In this document: positions 34,384 to 44,667 of the stretch, one piece after another
How positions within the stretch are numbered: position 1 is the stretch's first letter
Layout: each line of letters starts with the position of its first letter
Assembly: GCF_028687635.1 (NCBI RefSeq)
Contig: NZ_JAQTZS010000014.1
Location: 1 to 64,000, forward strand
Direction of reading: 5' to 3'
Length of the DNA stretch: 64,000 nt
From: Malikia sp.
Lineage (GTDB): Bacteria > Pseudomonadota > Gammaproteobacteria > Burkholderiales > Burkholderiaceae_C
Position numbers and translations under genes: made by a program
Notes under the pieces: model-generated
Database searches by the model: none
What the model was told of the DNA's origin: nothing
The model's input: only the letters and a program-made list of their open reading frames with translations

Positions 34384-35318
34384 CCATGCAAAAGAACGCT
34401 TACATCGGACTGGGCATCGTGGTGGCGGTGCTGCTCGTGCTGCCCTTCGTGCTGCCCAACAGCTACTACATGGATCTGGCGATCCGCATGGCGATCAACG
34501 CCATCATCGTCATCGGGCTGAACCTGCTGATCGGCTTTGCCGGCCAGATCAGCCTCGGGCATGCGGGTTTCCTGGGCATCGGGGCCTACGCCTCGGCGGT
34601 GCTGCCGACGCATTTCGGCTGGCATCCGCTGCTGGCGCTGGCTGCCGGCGCGGCGGCCACGGCGGTGATCGCCGGCGTGGTGGCGCGGCCCATCTTCAAG
34701 CTCAAGGGCAACTACCTGGCGATGGCGACGCTGGGCCTGGGCATCATCATCAACATCGCGCTGCGCAACGAGGCGCAGTGGACCGGCGGCCCGGACGGCA
34801 TGGCGGTGCCGGCCATGGGGCTGCTGGGCTTCGAGCTCGGCAGCGACCGGCATTGGTACTGGGTGGTGGCGCTGCTGCTGTCGGTCAGCATCTGGGCCTC
34901 GCTCAGCCTGATCGACTCGCCTTTCGGCCGTGCGCTGCGCGCGCTGCACGGCTCGGAGGTGGCCTCGCAGGTGGTGGGCGTCAATGTGGTGCGCTACAAG
35001 GTGTCGATCTTCGTGTTGTCGGCGGTGTTCGCCAGCATCATGGGCAGCATCACGGCGCATTACGTCGGCTTCGTGACGCCCAACTTCGCCGACTTCTTCC
35101 ACTCGATCGAGCTCGTGACCATGGTGGTGGTCGGCGGCATGGCGTCGGTGTTCGGCTCCATCGTCGGCGCCATCCTGCTGACGGCCCTGCCGCAGGCGCT
35201 GGCCACTTTCGAGGGCTGGGAGACCGTGGTATTCGGCTCGGTGCTGATGCTGTGCATGATTTTCCTGCCCAAGGGCCTGGTGCCCACGCTGGCAGCCAGA
35301 TTCGGTAAGGGGGAGTGA
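34380..35318 (+). CDS. livM: Branched-chain-type ABC permease LivM
   Basis: A 312-residue permease, second membrane subunit of the same transporter. Landmarks are NLLIGFAGQISLGHAGFLGIGAYASA (about residues 40-68), the LKGNYLAMATLGLG loop and the SVFASIMGSITAHYVGFVTPNF region. The start ATG overlaps the livH stop (ATGA), so the two are translationally coupled. Confidence 0.92.
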   Translation: MTMQKNAYIGLGIVVAVLLVLPFVLPNSYYMDLAIRMAINAIIVIGLNLLIGFAGQISLGHAGFLGIGAYASAVLPTHFGWHPLLALAAGAAATAVIAGVVARPIFKLKGNYLAMATLGLGIIINIALRNEAQWTGGPDGMAVPAMGLLGFELGSDRHWYWVVALLLSVSIWASLSLIDSPFGRALRALHGSEVASQVVGVNVVRYKVSIFVLSAVFASIMGSITAHYVGFVTPNFADFFHSIELVTMVVVGGMASVFGSIVGAILLTALPQALATFEGWETVVFGSVLMLCMIFLPKGLVPTLAARFGKGE

Positions 35319-35321
35319 GCA

Positions 35322-36083
35322 ATGGCGTTGCTGGAAGTCAAGGACCTGTCGATCCACTTTGGTGGCGTCAAGGCGGTCCAGAATGTGTCGTTCAACATTG
35401 ACGCGGGCATTGTCTATTCGGTGATCGGCCCCAACGGCGCGGGCAAGACCACGCTGTTCAACCTGATCACGGGGGTCTACAAGCCCACCACGGGCGAGAT
35501 CCGGCTCGACGGCGAGCCCATCCAGGGCAAGTCGCCCAACGAGCTGGCCGAACGCGGCGTGGCGCGCACGTTCCAGAACCTGCAGGTCTGCATGAACATG
35601 AGCGCGATCGAGAACGTGATGGTGGGGGCGCACCTGCGACTCGACCGCAACCTGCTCAAGGCCGCCCTGCGCTGGCCCAGCCTGCGCCGCCGCGACCGCG
35701 AGCTGCGGGTCGAGGCGGCCGAGCTGATGCGTTTCGTCGGACTCGAGAACTACATCGACGCGCGCGCCGACACGATGTCCTACGGGGTGCTCAAGCGGCT
35801 GGAGATCGCCCGTGCCCTGGCCATGAAGCCGCGCCTGATCTTCCTGGACGAGCCGGCTGCCGGCCTGAACCCGAAGGAAACCATCGAGGTCGACCAGCTG
35901 GTGCGCAAGGTGGCCGATTCCGGCATCACGGTGGTGCTGGTCGAGCACGACATGAAGATGGTGATGAACCTGTCCGACCGCATCCTGGTGCTCGACTACG
36001 GCAAGAAGCTCACCGAGGGCACGGGCGCGGAGGTTCGCAAGAACCCCGACGTGATTGCAGCTTATCTGGGCACACACGCCTGA
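35322..36083 (+). CDS. livG: Branched-chain-type ABC ATPase LivG
   Basis: A 253-residue ATPase. Walker A is GPNGAGKTT (about residues 33-41), the ABC signature is MSYGVLKRLEIARAL, which is looser than LSGGQ, and Walker B is LIFLDEPAAGLNP. The HDMKMVMNLSDRILVLDYGKKL end is typical of LivG. It starts 3 bp after livM and 9 bp before the livF fusion gene. Confidence 0.92.
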   Translation: MALLEVKDLSIHFGGVKAVQNVSFNIDAGIVYSVIGPNGAGKTTLFNLITGVYKPTTGEIRLDGEPIQGKSPNELAERGVARTFQNLQVCMNMSAIENVMVGAHLRLDRNLLKAALRWPSLRRRDRELRVEAAELMRFVGLENYIDARADTMSYGVLKRLEIARALAMKPRLIFLDEPAAGLNPKETIEVDQLVRKVADSGITVVLVEHDMKMVMNLSDRILVLDYGKKLTEGTGAEVRKNPDVIAAYLGTHA

Positions 36084-36092
36084 GGGGGAGAC

Positions 36093-37403
36093 ATGGAAGC
36101 ATTGCGCATCATTTCCGACGAGCACAAGAATTTCTGGCGCATCGCGGTGACGCTGGAGCAGGTGGCCGACGAGCTCGACGCCGGCGGGCCCGTGGACCCG
36201 GAGTTTTTCCGGGCGGTGTTCGACTACATCGAGCAGTTCGCCGACCACGCCCACCATCTGAAGGAGGATGACCACCTGTTCCGGCTGATGCGGCTGCGCT
36301 CGGCCGAGGCAGCGTCGCTGATCGACGCGCTGGAACAGGATCATCGCCTGGCCAGCGAGCATCTGGTGCAGTTGCGGGCCGAGTTTGCCCAGGCGACTGC
36401 GGGCCGCTCGAGTGCGCTGGCGGCCTCGCTGCGCGACTACGTCAAGCGCCTGAAGACGCATATCACGACCGAGGAAACCGAGGCGATGCCGCTGGCGCGC
36501 CGTATCCTGACCGAGTCGGACTGGGCCGAGATCGACGCCTGCTTCTCGGACAACCAGGACCCGGTGTTCGGCGAGCAGGCGCGGGCCGAATACCGCGAGC
36601 TCTACCACCGGGTGGTCAGCCTGGCGCCCGAGTCGGTGGGCCTGGGCGGCCACAGCAGCGGCTCCCTGGACCGTTCGGCCGCCCCCGCCGTCGGCGACCT
36701 GCTGTTGAAGGTCTCCGGGCTGGAGAGCAGCTACGGCCGCATCAAGGCGCTCAAGGGCCTGAACCTGGAAGTGCGCCGGGGCGAGACCGTGGCGCTCGTC
36801 GGCGCCAACGGCGCGGGCAAGACCACCTTCCTGCGCACCCTCTCGGGCGTGCAGCCGATGGGGGCGGGGCAGCTCTGGTTCGATGGCGAGGACATCTCGA
36901 AGCTGCGCTCGGACCGACGCATGCGGCGCGGCATCTGCCAGAGTCCCGAGGGCCGCCAGGTGTTCGGGCCGCTGTCGATCGAGGACAACCTGCTGCTCGG
37001 GGCCTATACCCAGCCCAAGCAGCAGGTGCCCGACGACCTGGAGCGGGTCTTTTCGATGTTTCCCATCCTGAAGGAGAAGCGCAAGCTGCCGGCCGGCACC
37101 CTGTCGGGCGGACAGCAGCAGATGCTGGCGATCGGTCGCGCACTGATGGGACGGCCCAGGCTGCTGCTGCTCGACGAGCCCTCGATGGGCCTGGCCCCCC
37201 TGCTGGTCGAGGAGGTGTTCAACGTCGTCAAGGCGCTCAAGCGCCAGGGCATGACGATCATCCTGGCCGAGCAGAATGCCTTCGCGGCGCTGGCGATTGC
37301 CGATCGCGGCTATGTGCTTGAAACCGGCGAGATCACCCTGACGGGAAGCGGACAGGAGCTGATTCGCAACGAGCGGGTCAGGGCAGCCTACCTGGGCATG
37401 TAA
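36093..37403 (+). CDS. Hemerythrin domain fused to ABC ATPase LivF
   Basis: A single 436-residue frame. Residues about 1-180 form a hemerythrin/HHE four-helix domain with the candidate di-iron ligands in SDEHKNF, HAHHLKEDDHLF, EQDHRLASEH and KTHITTEETEAM. After a Gly/Ser-rich linker (about 185-202) comes a complete LivF ATPase: Walker A GANGAGKTT (about 237-245), signature LSGGQQQMLAIGRAL, Walker B LLLLDEPSMGLAP and LAEQNAFAALAIADRGYVLETG. LivF alone is about 235 residues, so the extra domain is real, not a start error; MEALRIISDEH has its own ribosome-binding site (GAGGGGGAG). The domain could sense oxygen, NO or iron and tune uptake for the oxygen-consuming pathway. Confidence 0.88.
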   Translation: MEALRIISDEHKNFWRIAVTLEQVADELDAGGPVDPEFFRAVFDYIEQFADHAHHLKEDDHLFRLMRLRSAEAASLIDALEQDHRLASEHLVQLRAEFAQATAGRSSALAASLRDYVKRLKTHITTEETEAMPLARRILTESDWAEIDACFSDNQDPVFGEQARAEYRELYHRVVSLAPESVGLGGHSSGSLDRSAAPAVGDLLLKVSGLESSYGRIKALKGLNLEVRRGETVALVGANGAGKTTFLRTLSGVQPMGAGQLWFDGEDISKLRSDRRMRRGICQSPEGRQVFGPLSIEDNLLLGAYTQPKQQVPDDLERVFSMFPILKEKRKLPAGTLSGGQQQMLAIGRALMGRPRLLLLDEPSMGLAPLLVEEVFNVVKALKRQGMTIILAEQNAFAALAIADRGYVLETGEITLTGSGQELIRNERVRAAYLGM

Positions 37404-37436
37404 TTATTGAGTGGACTGAATTTCAGCCTTCAGAAG

Positions 37437-37469
37437 AAAAGATCTCGGGAAAACCCGGATCTTTTTTTT
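37437..37469 (+). terminator. Rho-independent terminator after livHMGF
   Basis: AAAAGATCTCGGG, loop AAAA, CCCGGATCTTTT with one bulge, running into a stretch of eight T. It separates the transporter operon from the paaN operon. Confidence 0.85.
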
Positions 37470-37473
37470 CGAC

Positions 37474-37502
37474 TTGATGTGATACATTTTTATGTGTAGA
37501 AG
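37474..37502 (+). promoter_or_regulatory. Predicted paaN promoter with operator-like repeat
   Basis: TTGATG (37474-37479), 17 bases, TAGAAG (37497-37502). The spacer holds the inverted repeat ACAT-TTTT-ATGT (37484-37495). The GTGATAC part resembles the core of the E. coli PaaX site (TGATTC). The paaN start lies about 90 bases downstream. Confidence 0.45.
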
Positions 37503-37590
37503 TTGAAATTTTGTAATGTTTTGCGGCGGTGGTCCCGGACCCGTGTCGCCATCCCGAGTCCTTCACGCCTGTTTTTTCTGGAAACGATCG

Positions 37591-39258
37591 ATGTCTCATC
37601 CCCTGTTTGAAAAGCACCGTGCCACGCTTGATGGCGCCCTCCATGCCATCGCCACCCGTGGCTACTGGTCGCCCTACAGCGAAATGCCCAGTCCCAAGGT
37701 CTATGGCGAGCACGCCGCCGCCGACGGCAAGCAGGCTTTCGAGGCCCACCTGGGCAAGAGCTTCGAGCTCGACCAGCCTGCTCAAACCGGCTGGGGTGGC
37801 AAGGAGTCCTCGCCCTACGGCATCGCGCTGGATGTGCGCTATCCGGTCTGCGACCACGAGGCGCTGGTCGCCGCCGGCCAGGCCGCGATGAAGGGCTGGC
37901 AGGCCGTCGGCGCGCAAGGCCGCACCGGCATCTGCCTGGAGATCCTGGACCGCATCCACCAGCAGAGCTTCGAGATGGGCCACGCGGTCATGATGACCAC
38001 CGGCCAGGGCTGGATGATGGCCTTCCAGGCCGGCGCCGCGCACGCGCTGGACCGTGGCCTGGAGTCGGTCGCCTACGCCTGGCGCGAGCAGGGCTTCGTG
38101 CCGGCCGAGTCGCACTGGGAAAAGCCCCAGGGCAAGAACCCGGCGCTGGTGATGAAGAAGCATTACGAGATCGTCGGTCGCGGCGTCGGCCTGGTGGTCG
38201 GTTGCGGCACCTTCCCGACCTGGAACACCTATCCCGGCCTGTTCGCCGCGCTCGCGACCGGCAACGCCGTCATCGTCAAGCCGCACAGCAACGCCATCCT
38301 GCCGGTCGCCATCACCGTGCGCGCCATCCGCGCCGTGCTGGCCGAGAACGGCATCGATCCCAACCTGGTGACCCTGTGCGTGGCCGAGCAGCGCAGCGTG
38401 ACCCAGGCGCTGGCCACCCATGTCGGCGTCAAGTCGGTCGACTTCACCGGCAGCAACGTGTTCGGCCAGTGGTTGATCGATAACTGCAAGCAGGCTCAGG
38501 TCTATGCCGAGCTGGCCGGCGTCAACAACATCGTGATCGACTCGACCAGCGCCTACAAGGCGATGCTGGGCAACCTGGCGTTCACGCTCTCGCTCTACTC
38601 GGGCCAGATGTGTACCACCAGCCAGGCCATCATCGTGCCGGCCGGCGGCATCGAGACCGACCAAGGCCACAAGAGCTACGACGAGTTCTGCGCCGATCTG
38701 GCCGCGGCGATCGAGCGCTTCCTGGGCAAGCCCGAAGTGGCGTTCGCCGTGCTGGGCGCGATGCAGTCCAGCGCCACCGCCGAGCGCGTCGAGCTGGCCA
38801 GCGGCGGCAGCCTGGGCCGTGTCGTGCTCGCGTCCAAGAAGCTCGACAACCCCGAGTTCCCGGGCGCTGATGTGCGTACCCCGGTGCTGCTGGCCTGCGA
38901 CGCAGCCGATGAGGCCGCCTACATGGAAGAGCGCTTCGGCCCGATCAGCTTCGTCGTCAAGGCTGCCGACACGGCGGCCGCGATCGCGTTGTCCGAGCGC
39001 ATCGTCAACACCCATGGCGCGCTGACCGTCGGCTTGTACTCGACCCGCCAGGACGTGATCGATGCCATGACCGAGGCGACCTGGCGTGGCAAGGTCGCGC
39101 TGTCGATCAACCTGACCGGCGGCGTGTTCGTCAACCAGTCCTCGGCCTTCTCCGACTACCACGGCACCGGCGGCAACCCGGCGGCCAACGCGTCCTACGC
39201 CGATTCGGCCTTCGTGGCCAACCGCTTCCGCGTCGTGCAGCGTCGCTACCACGTCTGA
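37591..39258 (+). CDS. paaN: PaaN, ring-cleavage aldehyde dehydrogenase of the phenylacetate pathway
   Basis: A 555-residue aldehyde dehydrogenase of the PaaN type without the C-terminal MaoC hydratase domain found in E. coli PaaZ. Landmarks: GVGLVVGCGTFPTWNTYP, KPHSNAILPVA, VDFTGSNVFGQWL, the base in YAELAGVNNIVI and the nucleophile in YSGQMCTTSQAI. It should oxidise 3-oxo-5,6-dehydrosuberyl-CoA semialdehyde to the acid. Start at 37591 because conservation begins at MSHPLFEKH; an in-frame ATG at 37516 would add a poor 25-residue leader. First gene of the paaN-paaG-paaH-paaI operon; paaG follows after 11 bp. Confidence 0.9.
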   Translation: MSHPLFEKHRATLDGALHAIATRGYWSPYSEMPSPKVYGEHAAADGKQAFEAHLGKSFELDQPAQTGWGGKESSPYGIALDVRYPVCDHEALVAAGQAAMKGWQAVGAQGRTGICLEILDRIHQQSFEMGHAVMMTTGQGWMMAFQAGAAHALDRGLESVAYAWREQGFVPAESHWEKPQGKNPALVMKKHYEIVGRGVGLVVGCGTFPTWNTYPGLFAALATGNAVIVKPHSNAILPVAITVRAIRAVLAENGIDPNLVTLCVAEQRSVTQALATHVGVKSVDFTGSNVFGQWLIDNCKQAQVYAELAGVNNIVIDSTSAYKAMLGNLAFTLSLYSGQMCTTSQAIIVPAGGIETDQGHKSYDEFCADLAAAIERFLGKPEVAFAVLGAMQSSATAERVELASGGSLGRVVLASKKLDNPEFPGADVRTPVLLACDAADEAAYMEERFGPISFVVKAADTAAAIALSERIVNTHGALTVGLYSTRQDVIDAMTEATWRGKVALSINLTGGVFVNQSSAFSDYHGTGGNPAANASYADSAFVANRFRVVQRRYHV

Positions 39259-39269
39259 GGCCGGCTGCC

Positions 39270-40070
39270 ATGAGCTACCAGCACATCCTGTTCGACTTGA
39301 ATGACGCCGGCGTGGCGCGGATCACGCTGAATCGTCCCGACAAGATGAACAGCTTCACGGCCGCGATGCATGCCGAGCTGCGCGATGCACTCGACGCCAT
39401 CCAGGTCAATCCGGCGGTACGCGTGCTGGTGCTGACCGGCGCCGGCCGTGGTTTCTGCGCCGGCCAGGACCTGGCCGATGACGGCGTGCGCTTCACGCCC
39501 GGCGAGATGCCGCCCGACCTCGGTGACCTGGTCGAGCAGCATTACAAGCCCTTGGTCCAGCGCCTGGCCAATCTGCGGGTGCCGACCGTCGCGGCGGTCA
39601 ACGGCATCGCTGCTGGCGCCGGTGCCAGCGTCGCGCTGGCCTGCGACCTGGTGGTGGCAGCGAAATCGGCGTCCTTCCTGCAGGCCTTCAGCAGGATCGG
39701 CCTCATCCCGGACACCGGCAGCACCTGGCTGCTGCCGCAGCGCGTCGGCATGGCGCGCGCCATGGGCCTGGCCTTGCTGGCCGACAAGCTGTCGGCCGAG
39801 CAGGCCGCCGCCTGGGGCCTGATCTGGGCCGTGCACGATGACGCCGCCTTTGCCGTCGAGGTCGATGCGCTGGCCGCCAGGCTGGCCGCCATGCCGACCA
39901 AGGCCCTGGTGCGCACACGTCAGCTCATGCACGCGGCGCCGACCCATACGCTGGAGCAGCAGCTCTCGATGGAGGGCGGCTTCATGCGCGAGCTCGGCCG
40001 CAGCGCCGACTATGTCGAGGGCGTGAGTGCCTTCCTGGCCAAGCGCGCGCCGCGCTTCACGGGAGCCTGA
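39270..40070 (+). CDS. paaG: PaaG, 1,2-epoxyphenylacetyl-CoA isomerase
   Basis: A 266-residue crotonase. The oxyanion-hole segments GRGFCAGQDLAD and NGIAAGAGASVALACDL are clear. FSRIGLIPDTGSTWLLPQRVG carries the acidic catalytic residue as in E. coli PaaG. The enzyme converts ring-1,2-epoxyphenylacetyl-CoA to oxepin-CoA and also isomerises 2,3-/3,4-dehydroadipyl-CoA. It sits between paaN and paaH with gaps of 11 and 2 bp. Confidence 0.93.
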   Translation: MSYQHILFDLNDAGVARITLNRPDKMNSFTAAMHAELRDALDAIQVNPAVRVLVLTGAGRGFCAGQDLADDGVRFTPGEMPPDLGDLVEQHYKPLVQRLANLRVPTVAAVNGIAAGAGASVALACDLVVAAKSASFLQAFSRIGLIPDTGSTWLLPQRVGMARAMGLALLADKLSAEQAAAWGLIWAVHDDAAFAVEVDALAARLAAMPTKALVRTRQLMHAAPTHTLEQQLSMEGGFMRELGRSADYVEGVSAFLAKRAPRFTGA

Positions 40071-40072
40071 GC

Positions 40073-41602
40073 ATGAGCAGCAAGGCATTGTCCCTCTCCA
40101 CCCCGGTGGCCGTGGTCGGCGCTGGCGCCATGGGCGCCGGCATCGCGCAGGTTGCCGCCGTTGCCGGTCATCCGGTCCGGCTGCTCGACAACCGCCCCGG
40201 CGCCGCCGAACAGGCCATTGTCGGCATCCGTGCCCAGCTGGCCAAGCTGGCCGACAAGGGCAAGCTGACGGCCGAAGCGGCTCAGGCCGCTGGCGAGCGC
40301 CTGTCCGCGGCCGCTTCGAGCGCCGAACTGGCCGGCTGTGGCCTGGTGGTCGAGGCCATCGTCGAGCACCTCGAAGTCAAGCGCAGCCTGTTCCGCGAGC
40401 TCGAAGCCATCTGCGGCGCCGACTGCATCCTGGCGACCAATACCTCGTCGATCTCGGTCACTTCGATCGCGGCTGGCCTGCAGGCACCTGGGCGCCTGGT
40501 CGGCATGCATTTCTTCAACCCGGCGCCACTGATGGCGCTGGTCGAGATCGTCTCGGGCCTGGCCACCGACCGGGATCTGGCCGCCGTCCTGTTCGACACC
40601 GCAGCCGCCTGGGGCAAGACCCCGGTGCGCGCCAAGTCGACGCCCGGCTTCATCGTCAACCGTGTCGCGCGTCCCTACTATGCCGAGGGCCTGCGCCTGC
40701 TGCACGAGGGCGCGGCCGACTGCGCCACCATCGACGCCGTGATGCGCGAGGCCGGCGGTTTCCGCATGGGTCCGTTCGAGCTGATGGACATGATCGGCCA
40801 TGACGTCAACTTCGCCGTGACGAAATCGGTCTGGAACGCCTTCTACAACGATCCGCGCTTCCTGCCTTCGCTGATCCAGCAGGAGCTGGTCGATGCCGGC
40901 TTCATCGGCCGCAAGAGCGGGCGTGGCTTCTACGACTACCGCGAAGGCGCCGAGCGCCCGCAGCCTCAGACCGCCGCTGCAGCTGGCCTGCCGGCCGGTA
41001 TTGCCGTCTGTGGTGACAGCCCGCTGGCGCAGGCCCTGGCCGCGCGGCTGCAGGCCGCTGGCGTGGCGTTCGCTCGCCGCGACTCGGCCGACGGCCGCAT
41101 CGCCGAGGCCGGCGCCGCCGTGCTGTTTCAGACCGACGGCCGCAGCGCCACCCAGCGCGCCAGCGAGAGCGGCATCGCCAACCTGGTGCTGGTCGATCTG
41201 GCGCTGGACCATGTCAAGGCCACCCGCCTGGCCCTGGCCTGTGCCCGCCAGTCCGGCACCGAAGTGCAGGCAGCTGCCGTCGGCCTGCTGCAGGCGGCCG
41301 GCTTCGCGGTCTCGCTGCTGCGCGATGTGCCGGGGCTGCCGGTGATGCGCACGGTCGCGATGCTGGCCAACGAGGCGGCCGATGCGGTCAACCAGGGCGT
41401 CTGCGACGCCGCCGCCGCCGATGCCGCGATGCGCCTGGGCGTGAACTACCCGCGCGGGCCGCTGGCCTGGGCCGATGCGGTCGGCGTCGGGCAGATCCGT
41501 ATCGTGCTCGCCAACCTCGCCGCCTTCTACGGCGAGGACCGCTACCGCGTCTCGCCGCTGATCCAGCAGGCCGTTTATGCCGGAAGAAGAATCCATGACT
41601 GA
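40073..41602 (+). CDS. paaH: PaaH, 3-hydroxyadipyl-CoA dehydrogenase
   Basis: A 509-residue 3-hydroxyacyl-CoA dehydrogenase. The NAD site VAVVGAGAMGAGIAQVAA is at residues 10-27, LVGMHFFNPAPLMALVEIV holds the catalytic His region, and KSTPGFIVNRVARPYY and GFRMGPFELMDMIG belong to the C-terminal domain. That domain is duplicated (second copy at about 400-505, with YPRGPLAWADAVG). Oxidises 3-hydroxyadipyl-CoA to 3-oxoadipyl-CoA. Length is the PaaH/PaaC type (about 480-510). It overlaps paaI by 8 bp. Confidence 0.93.
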   Translation: MSSKALSLSTPVAVVGAGAMGAGIAQVAAVAGHPVRLLDNRPGAAEQAIVGIRAQLAKLADKGKLTAEAAQAAGERLSAAASSAELAGCGLVVEAIVEHLEVKRSLFRELEAICGADCILATNTSSISVTSIAAGLQAPGRLVGMHFFNPAPLMALVEIVSGLATDRDLAAVLFDTAAAWGKTPVRAKSTPGFIVNRVARPYYAEGLRLLHEGAADCATIDAVMREAGGFRMGPFELMDMIGHDVNFAVTKSVWNAFYNDPRFLPSLIQQELVDAGFIGRKSGRGFYDYREGAERPQPQTAAAAGLPAGIAVCGDSPLAQALAARLQAAGVAFARRDSADGRIAEAGAAVLFQTDGRSATQRASESGIANLVLVDLALDHVKATRLALACARQSGTEVQAAAVGLLQAAGFAVSLLRDVPGLPVMRTVAMLANEAADAVNQGVCDAAAADAAMRLGVNYPRGPLAWADAVGVGQIRIVLANLAAFYGEDRYRVSPLIQQAVYAGRRIHD

Positions 41603-42059
41603 AGCCCTCCTTGCCCCCGAGCAGGCCCAGGCGCTGGCCGATGCCGCCGCCGATGCCATGTGGTCGCGCGACTCCGCGGCCCGGGCGCTGGGCATGGAGC
41701 GCGTCGAGGTCGCGCCCGGCCGCGCGACGCTGCGCATGCGCGTGCGCCCCGACATGGTCAACGGCCACCATATCTGCCACGGCGGACTGATCTTCACGCT
41801 GGCCGACACCGCGTTTGCCTACGCCTGCAACAGCTACAACCTCAACACCGTGGCGTCGGCCTGTCATATCGACTTCCTGGCTCCTGGCCGCGAGGGCGAT
41901 CTGCTGGAGGCGCAGGCCATCGAGCGCTCGGCAGCGGGCCGCACCGGCGTCTACGACGTCGCGGTCAGCGTCGTCGGCGGCAAGACCGTCGCGCTGTTCC
42001 GCGGCAAGAGCTACCGCATCAAGGGCGAGGTGACGGCCAGCTTTGCCGACGCGCAGTAA
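41595..42059 (+). CDS. paaI: PaaI, hydroxyphenylacetyl-CoA thioesterase
   Basis: A 154-residue hotdog-fold thioesterase. The active-site stretch HICHGGLIFTLADTAFAYACN (with catalytic Asp) and the VASACHIDFLAPGREGDLLEA segment are typical. PaaI releases CoA from stalled or misrouted phenylacetyl-CoA derivatives and so protects the CoA pool. The ATG at 41595 is used because GGAAGAAG lies just upstream; an ATG at 41577 is in frame. It overlaps the paaH stop. Confidence 0.92.
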   Translation: MTEALLAPEQAQALADAAADAMWSRDSAARALGMERVEVAPGRATLRMRVRPDMVNGHHICHGGLIFTLADTAFAYACNSYNLNTVASACHIDFLAPGREGDLLEAQAIERSAAGRTGVYDVAVSVVGGKTVALFRGKSYRIKGEVTASFADAQ

Positions 42060-42104
42060 GCCCCGTCCCGCAACAACCACCACAAGAATCGACAGAGGAA
42101 ACAT

Positions 42105-43430
42105 ATGACCGTCAAGAAACCCCTGCCCGGCGAACTCGATGCGATCGAAACCGCCAGCCGCGACGAGATTTCCGCGCTGCAGCTCGAGCGCCTGAAGTGG
42201 TCGGTGCGCCATACCTACGACAACGTGGCTCCCTACCGCGAGAAATGCGTGGCCAAGGGCATGCACCCGGACGACCTCAAGACGCTGTCCGACCTGTCCA
42301 AGTTCCCCTTCATGACGAAGCTGGACCTGCGCGACCATTACCCCTTCGGCCTGTTCGCCGTGCCGCGCCACAAGGTCGCTCGCCTGCATGCGTCGAGTGG
42401 CACCACCGGCAAGTCGGTCGTGGTCGGCTACACCAAGCAGGACATCGACAACTGGGCCGACCTGATCGCGCGTTCGCTGCGCGCCGCTGGTCTGCGCGCC
42501 GGTGACATGGTGCAGAACTCCTATGGCTACGGCATGTTCACCGGCGGCCTCGGCGCCCATTACGGCATCGAGCGCCTGGGCTGCACCGTGGTCCCGATGT
42601 CCGGCGGCCAGACCGAGAAGCAGGTCCAGCAGATCATGGACTTCAAGCCCGAAGGCATCATGGTCACGCCGTCCTACTCGCTGGTGATCGCCGAGGAATT
42701 CGAGCGCCAGGGCATCGCGCCCGAGGACATCTCGCTCAAGATCGGTGTCTTCGGTGCCGAACCCTGGGGCGAGGGCATGCGTGCCGAGATCGAGAAGAAG
42801 CTCGGCATCGACGCGATCGACATCTACGGCCTGACCGAGGTCATGGGCCCGGGCGTCGCCTGCGAGTGCATCGAGACCAAGGACGGCCCGGTGATCTGGG
42901 AGGACCATTTCTACCCCGAGATCATCGACCCCGAGACCGGCGAGGTGCTGCCCGATGGCGAGGAAGGCGAGCTGGTCTTCACCTCGCTCACCAAGGAGGC
43001 CTTCCCGGTCATCCGCTACCGCACTCGCGACCTGACCCGCCTGCTGGCGCCGACTGCGCGTTCCTTCCGCCGCATCGGCAAGATCACCGGCCGCTCGGAC
43101 GACATGCTGATCGTGCGCGGCGTCAACGTCTTCCCGACCCAGGTCGAGGAGCAGATCCTGCGCGACCAGCGCCTGTCTGGCAACTACCAGATTCACCTGG
43201 CGCGTGACGGCCATCTCGACCAGGTCGAGATCCGGTGCGAACTGCAGCGTTCGCTGTCGGGCAAGCTCGGCGCGAGCGAGACCCAGCAGATCGCCAAGGA
43301 GCTGCAGCATCACATCAAGACCATCGTCGGCATCTCGACCCAGGTCAGCGTGCTGGATGCCGATGCGCTGCCGCGCACACTGACCGGCAAGGCCAAGCGC
43401 GTGTTCGATCAGCGTCCGAAGCAACTCTGA
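42105..43430 (+). CDS. paaK: PaaK, phenylacetate-CoA ligase
   Basis: A 441-residue AMP-forming ligase. The phosphate loop is HASSGTTGKSVVVGYT; YGYGMFTGGLGAHYGIERLGCTVVPMSGGQTEKQ, IYGLTEVMGPGVACEC and KITGRSDDMLIVRGVNVFP are diagnostic of PaaK rather than other acyl-CoA ligases. It activates phenylacetate to phenylacetyl-CoA, the entry step and the PaaX inducer. A clear GAGGAAA ribosome-binding site precedes the ATG. It is followed by paaJ after 10 bp. Confidence 0.95.
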   Translation: MTVKKPLPGELDAIETASRDEISALQLERLKWSVRHTYDNVAPYREKCVAKGMHPDDLKTLSDLSKFPFMTKLDLRDHYPFGLFAVPRHKVARLHASSGTTGKSVVVGYTKQDIDNWADLIARSLRAAGLRAGDMVQNSYGYGMFTGGLGAHYGIERLGCTVVPMSGGQTEKQVQQIMDFKPEGIMVTPSYSLVIAEEFERQGIAPEDISLKIGVFGAEPWGEGMRAEIEKKLGIDAIDIYGLTEVMGPGVACECIETKDGPVIWEDHFYPEIIDPETGEVLPDGEEGELVFTSLTKEAFPVIRYRTRDLTRLLAPTARSFRRIGKITGRSDDMLIVRGVNVFPTQVEEQILRDQRLSGNYQIHLARDGHLDQVEIRCELQRSLSGKLGASETQQIAKELQHHIKTIVGISTQVSVLDADALPRTLTGKAKRVFDQRPKQL

Positions 43431-43440
43431 GGAACAGGCC

Positions 43441-44646
<1,206 letters not shown>

Positions 44647-44667
44647 GTTGACAACGGAGACAAAACC

